Below, in pieces: positions 1 through 7,999 of a stretch of 64,000 nt of DNA. Both the position numbers and the translations under genes were made by a program. The notes under the pieces are model-generated. The model was not told where the DNA came from and ran no database searches. It saw only the letters and a program-made list of their open reading frames with translations. Origin of the DNA: Rhizobium sp. 007 (GTDB taxonomy: Bacteria > Pseudomonadota > Alphaproteobacteria > Rhizobiales > Rhizobiaceae). The first letter of the stretch is position 1. The number at the start of each line of letters is the position of its first letter. The stretch lies in assembly GCF_015353075.1 (NCBI RefSeq), contig NZ_CP064188.1, forward strand, positions 1,674,001 through 1,738,000, in the 5' to 3' direction.

Positions 1-568
1 AATGGGCTCCACGGTCGACGAAGCGCGTAGCGCCATCCGGCTCGTCATGCTCGTCAACGATGTTTCCCTGCGCGGATTGATCCCGGCCGAACTTGCAAAA
101 GGCTTTGGATTCTTCCTGTCAAAACCCTCCTCTGCGTTCTCGCCGGTTGCGGTGACGATAGACGAGCTTGGTGACGCCTGGGATGGCGGCAAACTGCATC
201 TGCCGCTCCTCGTCGACCTCAACGGCCAGCCCTTCGGGCGCGCTAATGCCGGTCTCGACATGACATTCGATTTCGGTGAGCTCATCGCCCACGCTGCCAA
301 GACCCGACCGCTCGGCGCCGGCACCATCATCGGCTCCGGGACGGTCTCCAACAAGCTGGAGGACGGGCCGGGTAAACCGATCCCCGAAGGCGGCGCCGGC
401 TATTCCTGCATCGCTGAGATCCGCATGATCGAAACGATCGGGACCGGCGCGGCTGCAACACCCTTCATGAGGTTCGGCGATACGGTCCGCATCGAGATGA
501 AGGATGTGCATGGGCGCTCGATCTTTGGAGCCATCGAGCAGGTCGTTGCGAGATACGAAAGGCAGTGA
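1..568 (+). CDS. fumarylacetoacetate hydrolase family protein (5' end cut by window)
   Basis: This is the C-terminal part (about 188 residues visible) of a fumarylacetoacetase-fold hydrolase; the start lies upstream of the window. Visible family features are the RLVMLVNDVSLR segment, the SGTVSN turn and a closing region rich in beta strands (IRMIETIG, FGDTVRIEM). Such enzymes cleave a C-C bond in acylpyruvate or fumarylacetoacetate substrates in the cytosol. The next gene, only 8 bases after the stop, is a maleylacetoacetate isomerase, so the pair most likely performs the last two steps of homogentisate (tyrosine/phenylalanine) breakdown. A fumarylpyruvate hydrolase of the gentisate route is the alternative. 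Confidence 0.85.
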   Translation, partial: MGSTVDEARSAIRLVMLVNDVSLRGLIPAELAKGFGFFLSKPSSAFSPVAVTIDELGDAWDGGKLHLPLLVDLNGQPFGRANAGLDMTFDFGELIAHAAKTRPLGAGTIIGSGTVSNKLEDGPGKPIPEGGAGYSCIAEIRMIETIGTGAAATPFMRFGDTVRIEMKDVHGRSIFGAIEQVVARYERQ

Positions 569-576
569 GGCCAGAC

Positions 577-1236
577 ATGGCGAGCGATACCGTTCTTTTC
601 GACTACTGGCGCTCTTCGGCAAGCTATCGCGTCCGGATCGCACTCAACATGCTGGCGATCCCTTATCGGTCTGTTCCCGTCGATCTCCTGGCAAGCCAAC
701 ACAAGCAGGCGGCTCATCTCGCGCGAAATCCCCAGGGTTTGGTTCCCGTGCTTGCCATCGACGACGAGATGCTGACGCAGTCGCTCGCCATCATCGAGTA
801 TCTTTCGGAAACGCGGCCGAACGCAGGCCTGCTGCCCTCGGATGCTTTGGGTCGCCAGCGCGTCAGGGCGCTTTCTTATGCCATCGCAATGGACATACAT
901 CCTATCTGCAATCTGAGCGTCGTTTCCCACGTCATGCAGCAATCGGACGATCCGAACGCTGCCCGGCTGGCATGGATGGGCAAATTCATCCGCGAGGGTC
1001 TTGACGCCTTTGAGCGTATGCTGAAGGCGCCGGAAGCTGGTGAGTTCTGCCATGCAGATCAGCCCACCATGGCTGACCTTTGCCTCGTGCCGCAGATCTA
1101 CAATGCTCGGCGATGGAACGTCGATCTTTCCGCCTACCCGCGCGCGACGGCCATCGCAGAGAGATGCGAAAGGCTGCGTGCGTTTGCTGCGGCTCATCCC
1201 GATCGGGCGGCGGCCTCGAACTCTCCGGCCGAATAG
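577..1236 (+). CDS. maiA: maleylacetoacetate isomerase (glutathione S-transferase zeta class)
   Basis: This 219-residue protein has the zeta-GST active-site signature SSASYRVRIAL near its N terminus, followed by a thioredoxin-like half with the cis-proline region GLVPVL and an all-helical C-terminal half. It isomerises maleylacetoacetate to fumarylacetoacetate with glutathione as cofactor. The ATG at 577 was chosen because AGTGAGG lies just upstream at a suitable distance; an in-frame GTG at 565 overlaps the stop of the preceding gene and would add four residues. The order FAA-hydrolase then maiA suggests one operon. Maleylpyruvate isomerase is a possible alternative substrate assignment. Confidence 0.9.
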   Translation: MASDTVLFDYWRSSASYRVRIALNMLAIPYRSVPVDLLASQHKQAAHLARNPQGLVPVLAIDDEMLTQSLAIIEYLSETRPNAGLLPSDALGRQRVRALSYAIAMDIHPICNLSVVSHVMQQSDDPNAARLAWMGKFIREGLDAFERMLKAPEAGEFCHADQPTMADLCLVPQIYNARRWNVDLSAYPRATAIAERCERLRAFAAAHPDRAAASNSPAE

Positions 1237-1245
1237 AAAAAGCAC

Positions 1246-2193
1246 TTATTCATTCTTGAATACCAGGCAGACGCCGCCGCGCTTGCGCACCTCGGTGCAG
1301 ACCTCATTTGCCTCCGCCCTCGTTTGGCGCGCAGCGCGAGCGACATAGCGCGGCCGGTAACCGAAGCTGCGGTCACGTTGGCGTAAAATCAGCGGTTTCT
1401 CGGCGTTCAGAGGCGCCGGCAACTTGCGAACGTCTTCCAGGAAAAGACTGCGTGCCGCCGCAGGATCGAAGTGCGCTGCGAGTTGCGCGCCCCAGGGCGC
1501 CCACTCGCCTTCGGTCTGCCAAGGCGCATTTTTTAAACGGCGGCTTTCGGCAAGAGCGGTGCAAGCCTCCAGGAAGGTCTTGTCCTTGTCGAGTTCAAGT
1601 GCTGCTTTGTCGGGTGGGCTGTTTTTCCATTCTTCAACGCTGTGTGCGGTTATCGCCGTGACATAACTTCGTGTTTCGAAAGGCAACGTGCCATGTTCGA
1701 GGAATGACGAAAGACCGTTTTCGCCGGCATTATAGGCCGCCGCCGCAAGCCCCAGGTTACCGAAACGGCTACGCAGCTCATTAAGATAGGCCGCCGATGC
1801 CTGCAGCGCGCTCAGCGCATCATAACTGTTTTCCAAGCCGCGCAGCTTGGCAGTGCCCGGCATGAATTGGGCGATCCCTTCAGCGCCTTTCGGACTTAGC
1901 GCATCGGGGCGGAAACGGCTTTCCCGCCAGATGAGCCGTGCAAAATAATCAGGAGGAAGTCGGTTAGCGCGCGCAAAATGATCGATGGCCGTGCAGATGT
2001 CGGCGCTGAAGCTCTCCTTTCTGACGCAAAGGGCCGGCCCGCGTGCCGAAGCCTCTAGAGAATAAAGACATGCCGGCGGCGCAGCACTCCATTCGGGCTG
2101 GGAATGCGCACGGTGGCTGCCAAAAAAACTGGCAATGAACGCAGCTGCGATCGGCGCAAGTCTTTCGGCTGCCTTCCCTATGGAGCGCCTCAT
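1246..2193 (-). CDS. lytic murein transglycosylase (SLT domain)
   Basis: This 315-residue protein has a basic N terminus followed by a hydrophobic stretch (about residues 9-24) that looks like a signal peptide. The SLT lysozyme-like fold follows, with the catalytic Glu in IWRESRF (Glu91), then GIAQFMPGTA (about 107-116) and AAYNAGENG. It would cleave the MurNAc-GlcNAc bond of peptidoglycan in the periplasm. The ATG at 2193 has an excellent GGGGAGAGGG upstream, so the 16-residue longer reading to 2241 is unlikely. The C-terminal third is not assigned to a domain. It converges on maiA with a 9-base gap. Such stand-alone enzymes can serve cell-wall remodelling or secretion systems; nothing nearby decides which. 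Confidence 0.9.
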   Translation of the reverse strand: MRRSIGKAAERLAPIAAAFIASFFGSHRAHSQPEWSAAPPACLYSLEASARGPALCVRKESFSADICTAIDHFARANRLPPDYFARLIWRESRFRPDALSPKGAEGIAQFMPGTAKLRGLENSYDALSALQASAAYLNELRSRFGNLGLAAAAYNAGENGLSSFLEHGTLPFETRSYVTAITAHSVEEWKNSPPDKAALELDKDKTFLEACTALAESRRLKNAPWQTEGEWAPWGAQLAAHFDPAAARSLFLEDVRKLPAPLNAEKPLILRQRDRSFGYRPRYVARAARQTRAEANEVCTEVRKRGGVCLVFKNE

Positions 2194-2260
2194 CGGTGCC
2201 CTCTCCCCTACTCCATCGGACCGTCGGGGCGAGACTATCACAAAATTGCGCGGAAGCCGC

Positions 2261-3424
2261 CTATCGCAGACGGCCGCGCAACTGCGAGATCACGCCAACA
2301 TCGGCATTGGCGAAGGCAAGCCGGAGATAATTCTCCTGTCCCTCGCCGAAATAGCTTCCGGGGATACAGATCACTCCAGCATCCTTCGCCAGCCTTTCCG
2401 CCACCTCGGCGGAAGGTGTGTTGCCGTAAGGATGCCGGATGAAGGCAAAGTAGGCGCCGACGGCGGCGATCGACCAGCCGTCCGTTGCTGCCATGACCGC
2501 TTTCAGCGCATCGGCGCGGCGGGAGATCTCCAGCCGATTTGCCACGCGCCATTCCGCCAGAATCGGAAGCGCTGCCGCTACGGCGACCTGAGCCGCCCGC
2601 GGGGCGCAAATCTGCATGTTGTCCATGATCTTGGTGATCTCGCCGACGATGCGCGGACCTGCTGTGATCGCCCCCAATCGATGTCCCGGAATACAGAAGG
2701 ATTTGGAAAAACTGTAGAGGAGGATGAGCGTCTCTTCCCAGCCCTCGATGGAGAGCAGGTCGTGCGGCGCTCCGGCATCGGTCGGCAGAAAGTCCCGATA
2801 GGTTTCGTCCAGGATCAGCCACGCTCCATATTTTTGGCAGAGCTGAAAGAGTTCGCGAAGCAGCGCCGGCGGATAGACAGCACCGGTCGGATTGTTCGGC
2901 GAAACGACGGCAAGGCCACGCGCTCCCGACAACAGGGCCTCTTCTGCCGATACCAGGCTCGGCAGGAAGCCTTTTGCGGCATCACAATCGACGAGAACAC
3001 GTCCGATCCCCAGCATCGAAAGCGTGGTATCGTGGTTGAAATAGAAGGGATTGGTGAGCGCCATCGTCTCGCCCGACTTGGCAAGCGCGATGGTGCTGCA
3101 CATGAAGGCCTGGTTGCAGCCGGAGGTAATATGGATGTTGGCGGCAGAAACGCTCGCGCCATAGACCGCCGACACATGTGTCGCATAAGCCTTCCTGAGC
3201 ACCTCCTCCCCCTCGATCGGCCCATAGCTGGTCATGGCCGGGGAGGCGGCCGCCTCGCCGAGGAGCCGCAGCATTTCGGGATGCGCCGGATAGCCGGGTA
3301 CAGCTTGGGACAGATCAATCAGCGGCCCTTTGGCACCATCATAGTCACCGGCCCAGGCAAGTACGGAGGGAATGGGCGGCGGTGACAGACGGGCGACGAG
3401 CGGATTTGGATGAGCAAGCGGCAT
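2261..3424 (-). CDS. class I/II PLP-dependent aminotransferase
   Basis: This 387-residue fold-type I aminotransferase has the PLP-binding SPNNPTG motif (about 175-181), the LDETYRDF motif with the pyridine-contacting Asp (about 206), and the Schiff-base lysine in SFSKSFCIPGHR (Lys241). C-terminal NYLRLAFAN would supply the substrate-carboxylate arginine. The family transfers amino groups between amino acids and 2-oxo acids; the exact substrate cannot be read from the sequence. It lies downstream of a LysR regulator (25-base gap, same strand), and the divergent partner operon encodes an agmatinase and polyamine-type importer. An aminotransferase acting on a product of arginine or polyamine catabolism is a reasonable inference. 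Confidence 0.9.
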   Translation of the reverse strand: MPLAHPNPLVARLSPPPIPSVLAWAGDYDGAKGPLIDLSQAVPGYPAHPEMLRLLGEAAASPAMTSYGPIEGEEVLRKAYATHVSAVYGASVSAANIHITSGCNQAFMCSTIALAKSGETMALTNPFYFNHDTTLSMLGIGRVLVDCDAAKGFLPSLVSAEEALLSGARGLAVVSPNNPTGAVYPPALLRELFQLCQKYGAWLILDETYRDFLPTDAGAPHDLLSIEGWEETLILLYSFSKSFCIPGHRLGAITAGPRIVGEITKIMDNMQICAPRAAQVAVAAALPILAEWRVANRLEISRRADALKAVMAATDGWSIAAVGAYFAFIRHPYGNTPSAEVAERLAKDAGVICIPGSYFGEGQENYLRLAFANADVGVISQLRGRLR

Positions 3425-3449
3425 TCCAGGGCTTTCCTTGAGAGATCGA

Positions 3450-4478
3450 TCAGGATTTCAAACGGCGCTTGATGGGCCGTTGTGACGCAGCGCGGGCGCG
3501 GGAGACAGGCGTGAAGCTTTCAGCCGCCGCCAGGGCGTCGACGCGTCCGCGCCCGCGGATCGCACGCCGGGCGGACGCCTGCAGTTCTGCTCCGCGGTCG
3601 CTTTCGAGCGCTGAGAAGAACCAGTCGACAAAGACCTTGACGATCGGCGCGGAGCGCACTTCGTTTCGGCAGGCGACATAAAAGGCATCACTGGCCGGAA
3701 CGGAGAGGTCGAAGGGGACGACGAGTTCGCCTTGAGCAATCAGGCTACCGGCCGTAATCGTATCGCCAAGTGCGACCCCCTGCCCGCTCAAGGCCGCTTC
3801 CGTCGAAAGCCGCGCATCGCTCATGAAGTGCTGCCTGCCCCGCGGCATGTCCAGCGCGTCAGCTGCCGCCAGCCACGTGTTCCATTCGCGTCCATCGTCG
3901 CCGTGAAGCAGAACATGGTCGCGCAGATCGCGCACCGAACGCACTGCCCGGCTGTTCATCAGTGTTGGGCTGACGACCGGAAAAAGCTGCAGGTTGCTCC
4001 AAAGACGCGCCCAGCAGTCAAGCCAGGTCCCATCACCATAGAGAATACAGACATCGATATCCGGCGAGTAAAGCAGCTCAGGATCATTGGAGGCGACGAG
4101 CGTCAGGCTGATATCGGGGAACTGTTCGCTGAACTGGTGCATGCGCGGGATCAGCCAGAACGACAGCAAAGCCGGAACGCATGAAATTCTAAGACTCCCG
4201 CTTGTCGACGGGCGGGTCACTAGGGCCGTTGCCGCCGCAATGTTCTCGAATGCATGTGTCAGAGCCGGCAACAGCAGGGCAGCCTGCGGGGTAAGCTTCA
4301 GCCGTTTGCCATTGCGCTCAAAGAGCGGCGTGCCGAAGACCGCCTCCAGCGCCTTGATCTGATGGCTGACGGCACCATGGGTAACATTGAGCTCGCGCGC
4401 AGCCGCCGAGACCGAGCCCCGGCGGGCAGCTGCCTCGAAAGCACGCAGAGAATTCAGAGGCGGCAGTCGGTTGAACAT
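3450..4478 (-). CDS. LysR-type transcriptional regulator, GcvA-like
   Basis: This 342-residue protein begins with LPPLNSLRAFEAAARRGSVSAAARELNVT, the winged helix-turn-helix start typical of the GcvA branch of LysR regulators, followed by a periplasmic-binding-protein-like effector domain. The ATG at 4478 is preferred because GcvA-type proteins start right before LPPLN; a GTG at 4505 would add nine residues, and neither start has a strong ribosome site. The gene is divergent from the agmatinase operon and shares its promoter region, which holds an inverted repeat, so it probably controls that operon and perhaps the aminotransferase downstream. The C-terminal tail of about 40 Arg/Ala-rich residues is longer than usual. 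Confidence 0.9.
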   Translation of the reverse strand: MFNRLPPLNSLRAFEAAARRGSVSAAARELNVTHGAVSHQIKALEAVFGTPLFERNGKRLKLTPQAALLLPALTHAFENIAAATALVTRPSTSGSLRISCVPALLSFWLIPRMHQFSEQFPDISLTLVASNDPELLYSPDIDVCILYGDGTWLDCWARLWSNLQLFPVVSPTLMNSRAVRSVRDLRDHVLLHGDDGREWNTWLAAADALDMPRGRQHFMSDARLSTEAALSGQGVALGDTITAGSLIAQGELVVPFDLSVPASDAFYVACRNEVRSAPIVKVFVDWFFSALESDRGAELQASARRAIRGRGRVDALAAAESFTPVSRARAASQRPIKRRLKS

Positions 4479-4498
4479 GGCAATTTGTATGTGAATAA

Positions 4499-4530
4499 AA
4501 CTCACGCTTACTGCTATAACAATGTGAGTT
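4499..4530. promoter_or_regulatory. candidate LysR operator: inverted repeat AACTCAC-N18-GTGAGTT
   Basis: Perfect 7-base arms (4499-4505 and 4524-4530) lie between the divergent LysR gene and the agmatinase. The position fits an autoregulated LysR site, but the 18-base spacer is longer than the classic T-N11-A core, so assignment is inference. Confidence 0.4.
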
Positions 4531-4621
4531 GCATTTCCAACCTTTTTGTTGGGTAATGCAGAAAAAGCAAGAACGACGAGGGGAATGACGTGTGCCGCAG
4601 CAAGGTTCCGCTTCCCCGTCG
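4530..4621 (+). promoter_or_regulatory. structured leader with two hairpins upstream of the agmatinase operon
   Basis: Hairpin 1 (4530-4560) pairs TGCATT with AATGCA and CCAAC with GTTGG around a short T-rich loop. Hairpin 2 pairs CGAC-GGGGAA (4574-4585, two bases bulged) with TTCCCCGTCG (4612-4621). A ten-codon ORF runs from the end of hairpin 1 into the 5' arm of hairpin 2. The ribosome site of the agmatinase (AGAGGTG) lies after hairpin 2 and is not paired by it, and no T-run follows, so a simple terminator is not visible. A cis-acting RNA is a hypothesis. Confidence 0.35.
4556..4588 (+). CDS. possible ten-residue leader peptide MQKKQERRGE
   Basis: A short ORF in the agmatinase leader encodes a strongly charged peptide with adjacent Lys-Lys and Arg-Arg codons. 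The two CGA Arg codons are the first six bases of the 5' arm of the second leader hairpin, the arrangement expected if ribosome pausing at arginine codons altered RNA folding. The ribosome-binding site is weak, so translation is unproven. The downstream enzyme acts on an arginine-derived substrate, which makes the idea coherent. Confidence 0.2.
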   Translation: MQKKQERRGE

Positions 4622-4644
4622 TTCAAGACAAGAGGTGAACTGGA

Positions 4645-5706
4645 ATGGTCTGGAACCAGACGAAGCTCGAAGAACTGCGCGCAAAATTTGCCGACAGCCA
4701 CGGCGGCGAGATATTCGATCCTGACTTTCGCAAGGTAGCCGACAAGATCTTTTCAAAAAGCGGCACGCGCCTTGCGCCCTATGCCGGCGTTCCGACATTC
4801 CTCAGCGCGCCCTATATGCAGGTTGCCGCCGACGAGCCGGATTTCGGCAATCTGCAGGTCGCAATCACCGGCGTTCCGATGGATCTCGGCGTCACCAACC
4901 GTCCGGGATCGCGCTTCGGACCGCGTGCACTGCGCGCAATCGAACGCATTGGTCCTTATAACCATGTGCTGGGCACGGCGCCGCTGTTTGATTTGCGCGC
5001 AGCCGATATCGGCGACGTCCCCTTCCAGAGCCGTTACCGGCTGGAGCTCAGCCATGACGACATCGAAAAACGCATCGGCCAGATCGTCGATGCAGGCGTC
5101 GCACCGCTTTGCGTCGGCGGCGATCACTCGATGACTCACCCGATCCTCAAGGCAGTCGGCAAGAAGCAGCCGGTCGGCATGATCCACATCGATGCGCATT
5201 GTGATACCGGCGGCGCCTTCGACCAGACAAAATTCCACCACGGCGGTCCATTCCGCAATGCCGTTCTCGATGGCGTGCTCGATCCGACACGCACGGTGCA
5301 GATCGGCATCCGCGGTTCGGCAGAATATCTCTGGGAGTTTTCCTACGAATCCGGAATGACCGTGATCCACGCCGAGGAGGTGACAGGCATGGGCATGTCC
5401 GCGATCATCGAGAGGGCAAAGCAAATCGTCGGCGACGCGCCGACCTATCTCTCCTTCGACGTCGACAGCCTCGACCCGAGCTTTGCGCCCGGCACCGGCA
5501 CGCCGGAAGTCGGCGGCTTGACGACGCGGGAAGTTCTGCAATTGATCCGCGGCCTGAAAGGGATCAATCTTGTCGGCGGAGATGTTGTCGAGGTGGCCCC
5601 GCAATATGACGCGACGACGAATACCGCCCATGCCGGCGCCCAGGTCTTGTTCGAAATCCTGAGCCTGATGGTCTTCAGCCCGTCCATCGGCGGCAAGGGC
5701 GAGTAA
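4645..5706 (+). CDS. speB: agmatinase / guanidino-acid ureohydrolase
   Basis: This 353-residue arginase-fold enzyme has the metal-binding set of the family: GGDHS (His161), DAHCDT (about 183-188) and SFDVDSLDPSFAPGTGTPE (Asp272, Asp274). These ligate the two-metal centre that hydrolyses a guanidino group to urea and an amine. An N-terminal extension of about 65 residues precedes the catalytic core. The substrate may be agmatine, guanidinobutyrate or a related compound; the polyamine-type importer in the same operon favours agmatine-like cations but does not prove it. The ATG has a good AGAGGTG ribosome site. The gene heads a five-gene operon (4645-9644). Confidence 0.87.
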   Translation: MVWNQTKLEELRAKFADSHGGEIFDPDFRKVADKIFSKSGTRLAPYAGVPTFLSAPYMQVAADEPDFGNLQVAITGVPMDLGVTNRPGSRFGPRALRAIERIGPYNHVLGTAPLFDLRAADIGDVPFQSRYRLELSHDDIEKRIGQIVDAGVAPLCVGGDHSMTHPILKAVGKKQPVGMIHIDAHCDTGGAFDQTKFHHGGPFRNAVLDGVLDPTRTVQIGIRGSAEYLWEFSYESGMTVIHAEEVTGMGMSAIIERAKQIVGDAPTYLSFDVDSLDPSFAPGTGTPEVGGLTTREVLQLIRGLKGINLVGGDVVEVAPQYDATTNTAHAGAQVLFEILSLMVFSPSIGGKGE

Positions 5707-5765
5707 AAATCGGCAACGACCGGAAACTGCAACATGTCAGACCAAACAAAAGAGGGAACAACGCC

Positions 5766-6854
5766 ATGAAAACCATTCTCGACAAGGCGGTCAGCCGCCG
5801 AAACCTGCTGGCAAGCGGCCTCGCCGCCACCAGCATGCTCGCCATGCCCTCCATTCTGCGCGCGCAGGACAAGTCGCTGAAGGTCGGCGTCTATGGCGGC
5901 TATTTCAAGGATTCGTTCGACAAGAACGTCTTCCCGGAATTCACCAAGGCAACCGGCATTGCCGTCGAATCGGTGGCCGAACCGACGGGCGAGGCCTGGC
6001 TGGTGCAGCTGGAGCAGGCTGCCAAGGCCGGCCAGGCGCCTGCCGACCTTTCGATGATGTCGCAGGTCGCAATGCTCAAGGGCCAGGCGACCGAACTGTG
6101 GACGCCGATCGACACAGCAAAGCTCAAGAACGCCTCCGGCCTTATCGACCGCTTCGTCAACAAGTATCCGGATGGCCGTGTTGCCGGCGTCGGGGCCGTT
6201 GCGTGGTACATCACGCTCGTCACCAATACCGACGTCTTTAAAGAAGCGCCGACCTCCTGGAACGCCCTGTGGGATCCGGCAAATGCCGACAAACTCGGTT
6301 TGCTTGCCCTTGTTTCCAACTCGTTCCTGCTGGAAGTGACGGCCAAGACGCATTTTGGCGGCACGAACGCACTCGATACGGAAGAGGGTCTCCTGAAGGC
6401 GTTCGAAAAGCTTGCCGAGGTGAAGCCGAATGTCCGCCTGTGGTATCGCGACGAGGCACAGTTCGAGCAGGCGCTGAAGTCCGGTGAGATCCCGATGGGA
6501 CAGTATTATCACGACGTCACCGGCCTTGCGGCCGCCGATGGTTTCCCCGTCCGCTCGACTTTCCCTAAGGAAGGCGGCATCCAGGATTCCGGCTGCTGGG
6601 CGTTGTCGCGTGCCTCCAAGAAGGCGGAAGAGGCACATATCTTCATCGACTACATGTGCCAGCCGGCGATCCAGGCACTGATGTCGCGCAAGGTAGGCAC
6701 CGCGCCAACGATCAAGCGCGAGTTGCTTGACCTGACCGACAAGGAGTTTGCAGGCGTCGCCTCCGACATCGAGCCGATTACGCCGCGCTACGATCTTTAT
6801 CAGACCAAGTCCGATTGGCTGAACCAGAAGTGGACGGAACTCATCGTCGGTTGA
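5766..6854 (+). CDS. ABC transporter substrate-binding protein, polyamine/opine family
   Basis: This 362-residue periplasmic protein starts with a twin-arginine signal (SRRNLLASG followed by a hydrophobic stretch, cleavage near LRAQD), so export of a folded protein by Tat is likely. The mature part has the SBP_bac_8/PotD-like fold: a VYGGYFKDSF start and the FPKEGGIQDSGCWAL hinge region near the C terminus. It follows the agmatinase by 59 bases with AGAGGGA as ribosome site, and precedes the cognate ATPase and two permeases. It should capture a small cationic ligand for the neighbouring permease. The ligand itself cannot be named from sequence. Confidence 0.9.
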   Translation: MKTILDKAVSRRNLLASGLAATSMLAMPSILRAQDKSLKVGVYGGYFKDSFDKNVFPEFTKATGIAVESVAEPTGEAWLVQLEQAAKAGQAPADLSMMSQVAMLKGQATELWTPIDTAKLKNASGLIDRFVNKYPDGRVAGVGAVAWYITLVTNTDVFKEAPTSWNALWDPANADKLGLLALVSNSFLLEVTAKTHFGGTNALDTEEGLLKAFEKLAEVKPNVRLWYRDEAQFEQALKSGEIPMGQYYHDVTGLAAADGFPVRSTFPKEGGIQDSGCWALSRASKKAEEAHIFIDYMCQPAIQALMSRKVGTAPTIKRELLDLTDKEFAGVASDIEPITPRYDLYQTKSDWLNQKWTELIVG

Positions 6855-6915
6855 GTTTTCGAGACTGAACGCCCCATAACAATGCATGCGCCTTGCGCCT
6901 TTGACGGCCAAGGCT

Positions 6916-6957
6916 CATGCGGGGGCAGTCGTCCTAAGCACGTGGCCCATGCGGGGG
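6916..6957 (+). repeat. direct repeat CATGCGGGGG, two copies 32 bases apart
   Basis: Copies at 6916-6925 and 6948-6957 lie between the binding-protein and ATPase genes. The second copy contains the GGGGG used as ribosome site for the ATPase gene at 6962. A role is not known; a small duplication of the translation-start region is one explanation. Confidence 0.5.
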
Positions 6958-6961
6958 ATTT

Positions 6962-7999
6962 ATGTCCGGACTGACACTCAACAATATCACCAAAAAATTC
7001 GGCGCCTTCACCGCCGTCGACAATGTGCAGCTCAACGTTCCGCATGGCACGTTCGTCTGCCTGCTCGGACCCTCGGGCTGCGGGAAGACAACGCTGCTGC
7101 GCATGATAGCCGGTCTCGACATGCCGACGAGCGGCGCCATTGTGCTCGACGGCAACGACATTACGGCCGTCCCGACACACAAGCGCGATCTGGGGATGGT
7201 GTTTCAGTCCCTCGCGCTTTTCCCTCACCTGACCGTCGGCGAGAACATCGCTTATCCGCTGCGGATCCGTGGCACGGCCAAGGAAGCCCAGACGAAGCGT
7301 GTCGATGAGCTGCTGTCGCTGATCCATTTGCCCGGCTATGCAGACCGGCCGGTGAACAAGCTTTCCGGCGGCCAGCGCCAGCGTGTCGCAATTGCCCGTG
7401 CACTGACGATTTCGCCGAAGCTCTTCCTGCTCGACGAACCCCTGTCGGCCCTCGATGCAAAACTGCGCGAGGCGATGCAGGTGGAACTCCGGCAGCTGCA
7501 GCAGACGCTTGGCATCACGACGATCGTCGTGACCCACGACCAGCGCGAAGCAATGACGATGGCAGATACCGTCGTCGTCATGAACAGTGGCGAACTGCGC
7601 CAGGCAGCAAGCCCGATCGAGATCTACCGCCGTCCCGCCGACCGCTTCGTCGCCGATTTCATCGGCTCGACCAACCTGCTCACGACAGAAGCCGACAGCG
7701 CCGGCCGCGCAACGGTCTTCGGCAAGGTCATCGAAGGCGTTCTGCTTCCTCCCGGCCTTAACAGGGCAACGATCTCGGTGCGGCCGGAGGACGTGCATCT
7801 GACAGCGCCGGGCGGCGACACTATTGCTGGCAAGGTAACCTTCATTCGCGATCTCGGCGGCACGATCGAGACCTTCCTCGATCTATCCGGAACACAGGTC
7901 GTCGCCGTTTCGACACCGCGCGAAAGGCCGGCCGTCACCGTGGGCCAGGAGGTTGGCGTCAAGCTCTCGCCGGAAGTCTGCGTGGTACTGCAGAAATGA
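6962..7999 (+). CDS. ABC transporter ATP-binding protein, PotA-like
   Basis: This 345-residue ATPase has Walker A GPSGCGKTT (about 38-46), the Q-loop VFQSLALFPH, the signature [15 protein letters not shown], Walker B LFLLDEPLSALD and the switch His in VTHDQREA. A TOBE-type regulatory beta domain fills the last 100 residues, as in PotA and other importers of polyamines, iron or sugars. It would form a dimer on the cytoplasmic face and drive the two permeases downstream. Its stop overlaps the start of the first permease by four bases, indicating translational coupling. Confidence 0.93.
   Translation: MSGLTLNNITKKFGAFTAVDNVQLNVPHGTFVCLLGPSGCGKTTLLRMIAGLDMPTSGAIVLDGNDITAVPTHKRDLGMVFQSLALFPHLTVGENIAYPLRIRGTAKEAQTKRVDELLSLIHLPGYADRPVNKLSGGQRQRVAIARALTISPKLFLLDEPLSALDAKLREAMQVELRQLQQTLGITTIVVTHDQREAMTMADTVVVMNSGELRQAASPIEIYRRPADRFVADFIGSTNLLTTEADSAGRATVFGKVIEGVLLPPGLNRATISVRPEDVHLTAPGGDTIAGKVTFIRDLGGTIETFLDLSGTQVVAVSTPRERPAVTVGQEVGVKLSPEVCVVLQK

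Noticed and set aside
2135..3385. 416-residue plus-strand open frame
   Set aside because: It is antisense to the clear aminotransferase and has Arg/Gly-rich composition with no motif.
4530..4645. Guanidine riboswitch in the agmatinase leader
   Set aside because: I could not find the conserved guanidine-I core or the paired ACGR loops of guanidine-II; only generic hairpins are visible.
5445..6911. 488-residue minus-strand open frame
   Set aside because: It is antisense to the agmatinase and the Tat-exported binding protein, both of which have clear motifs.
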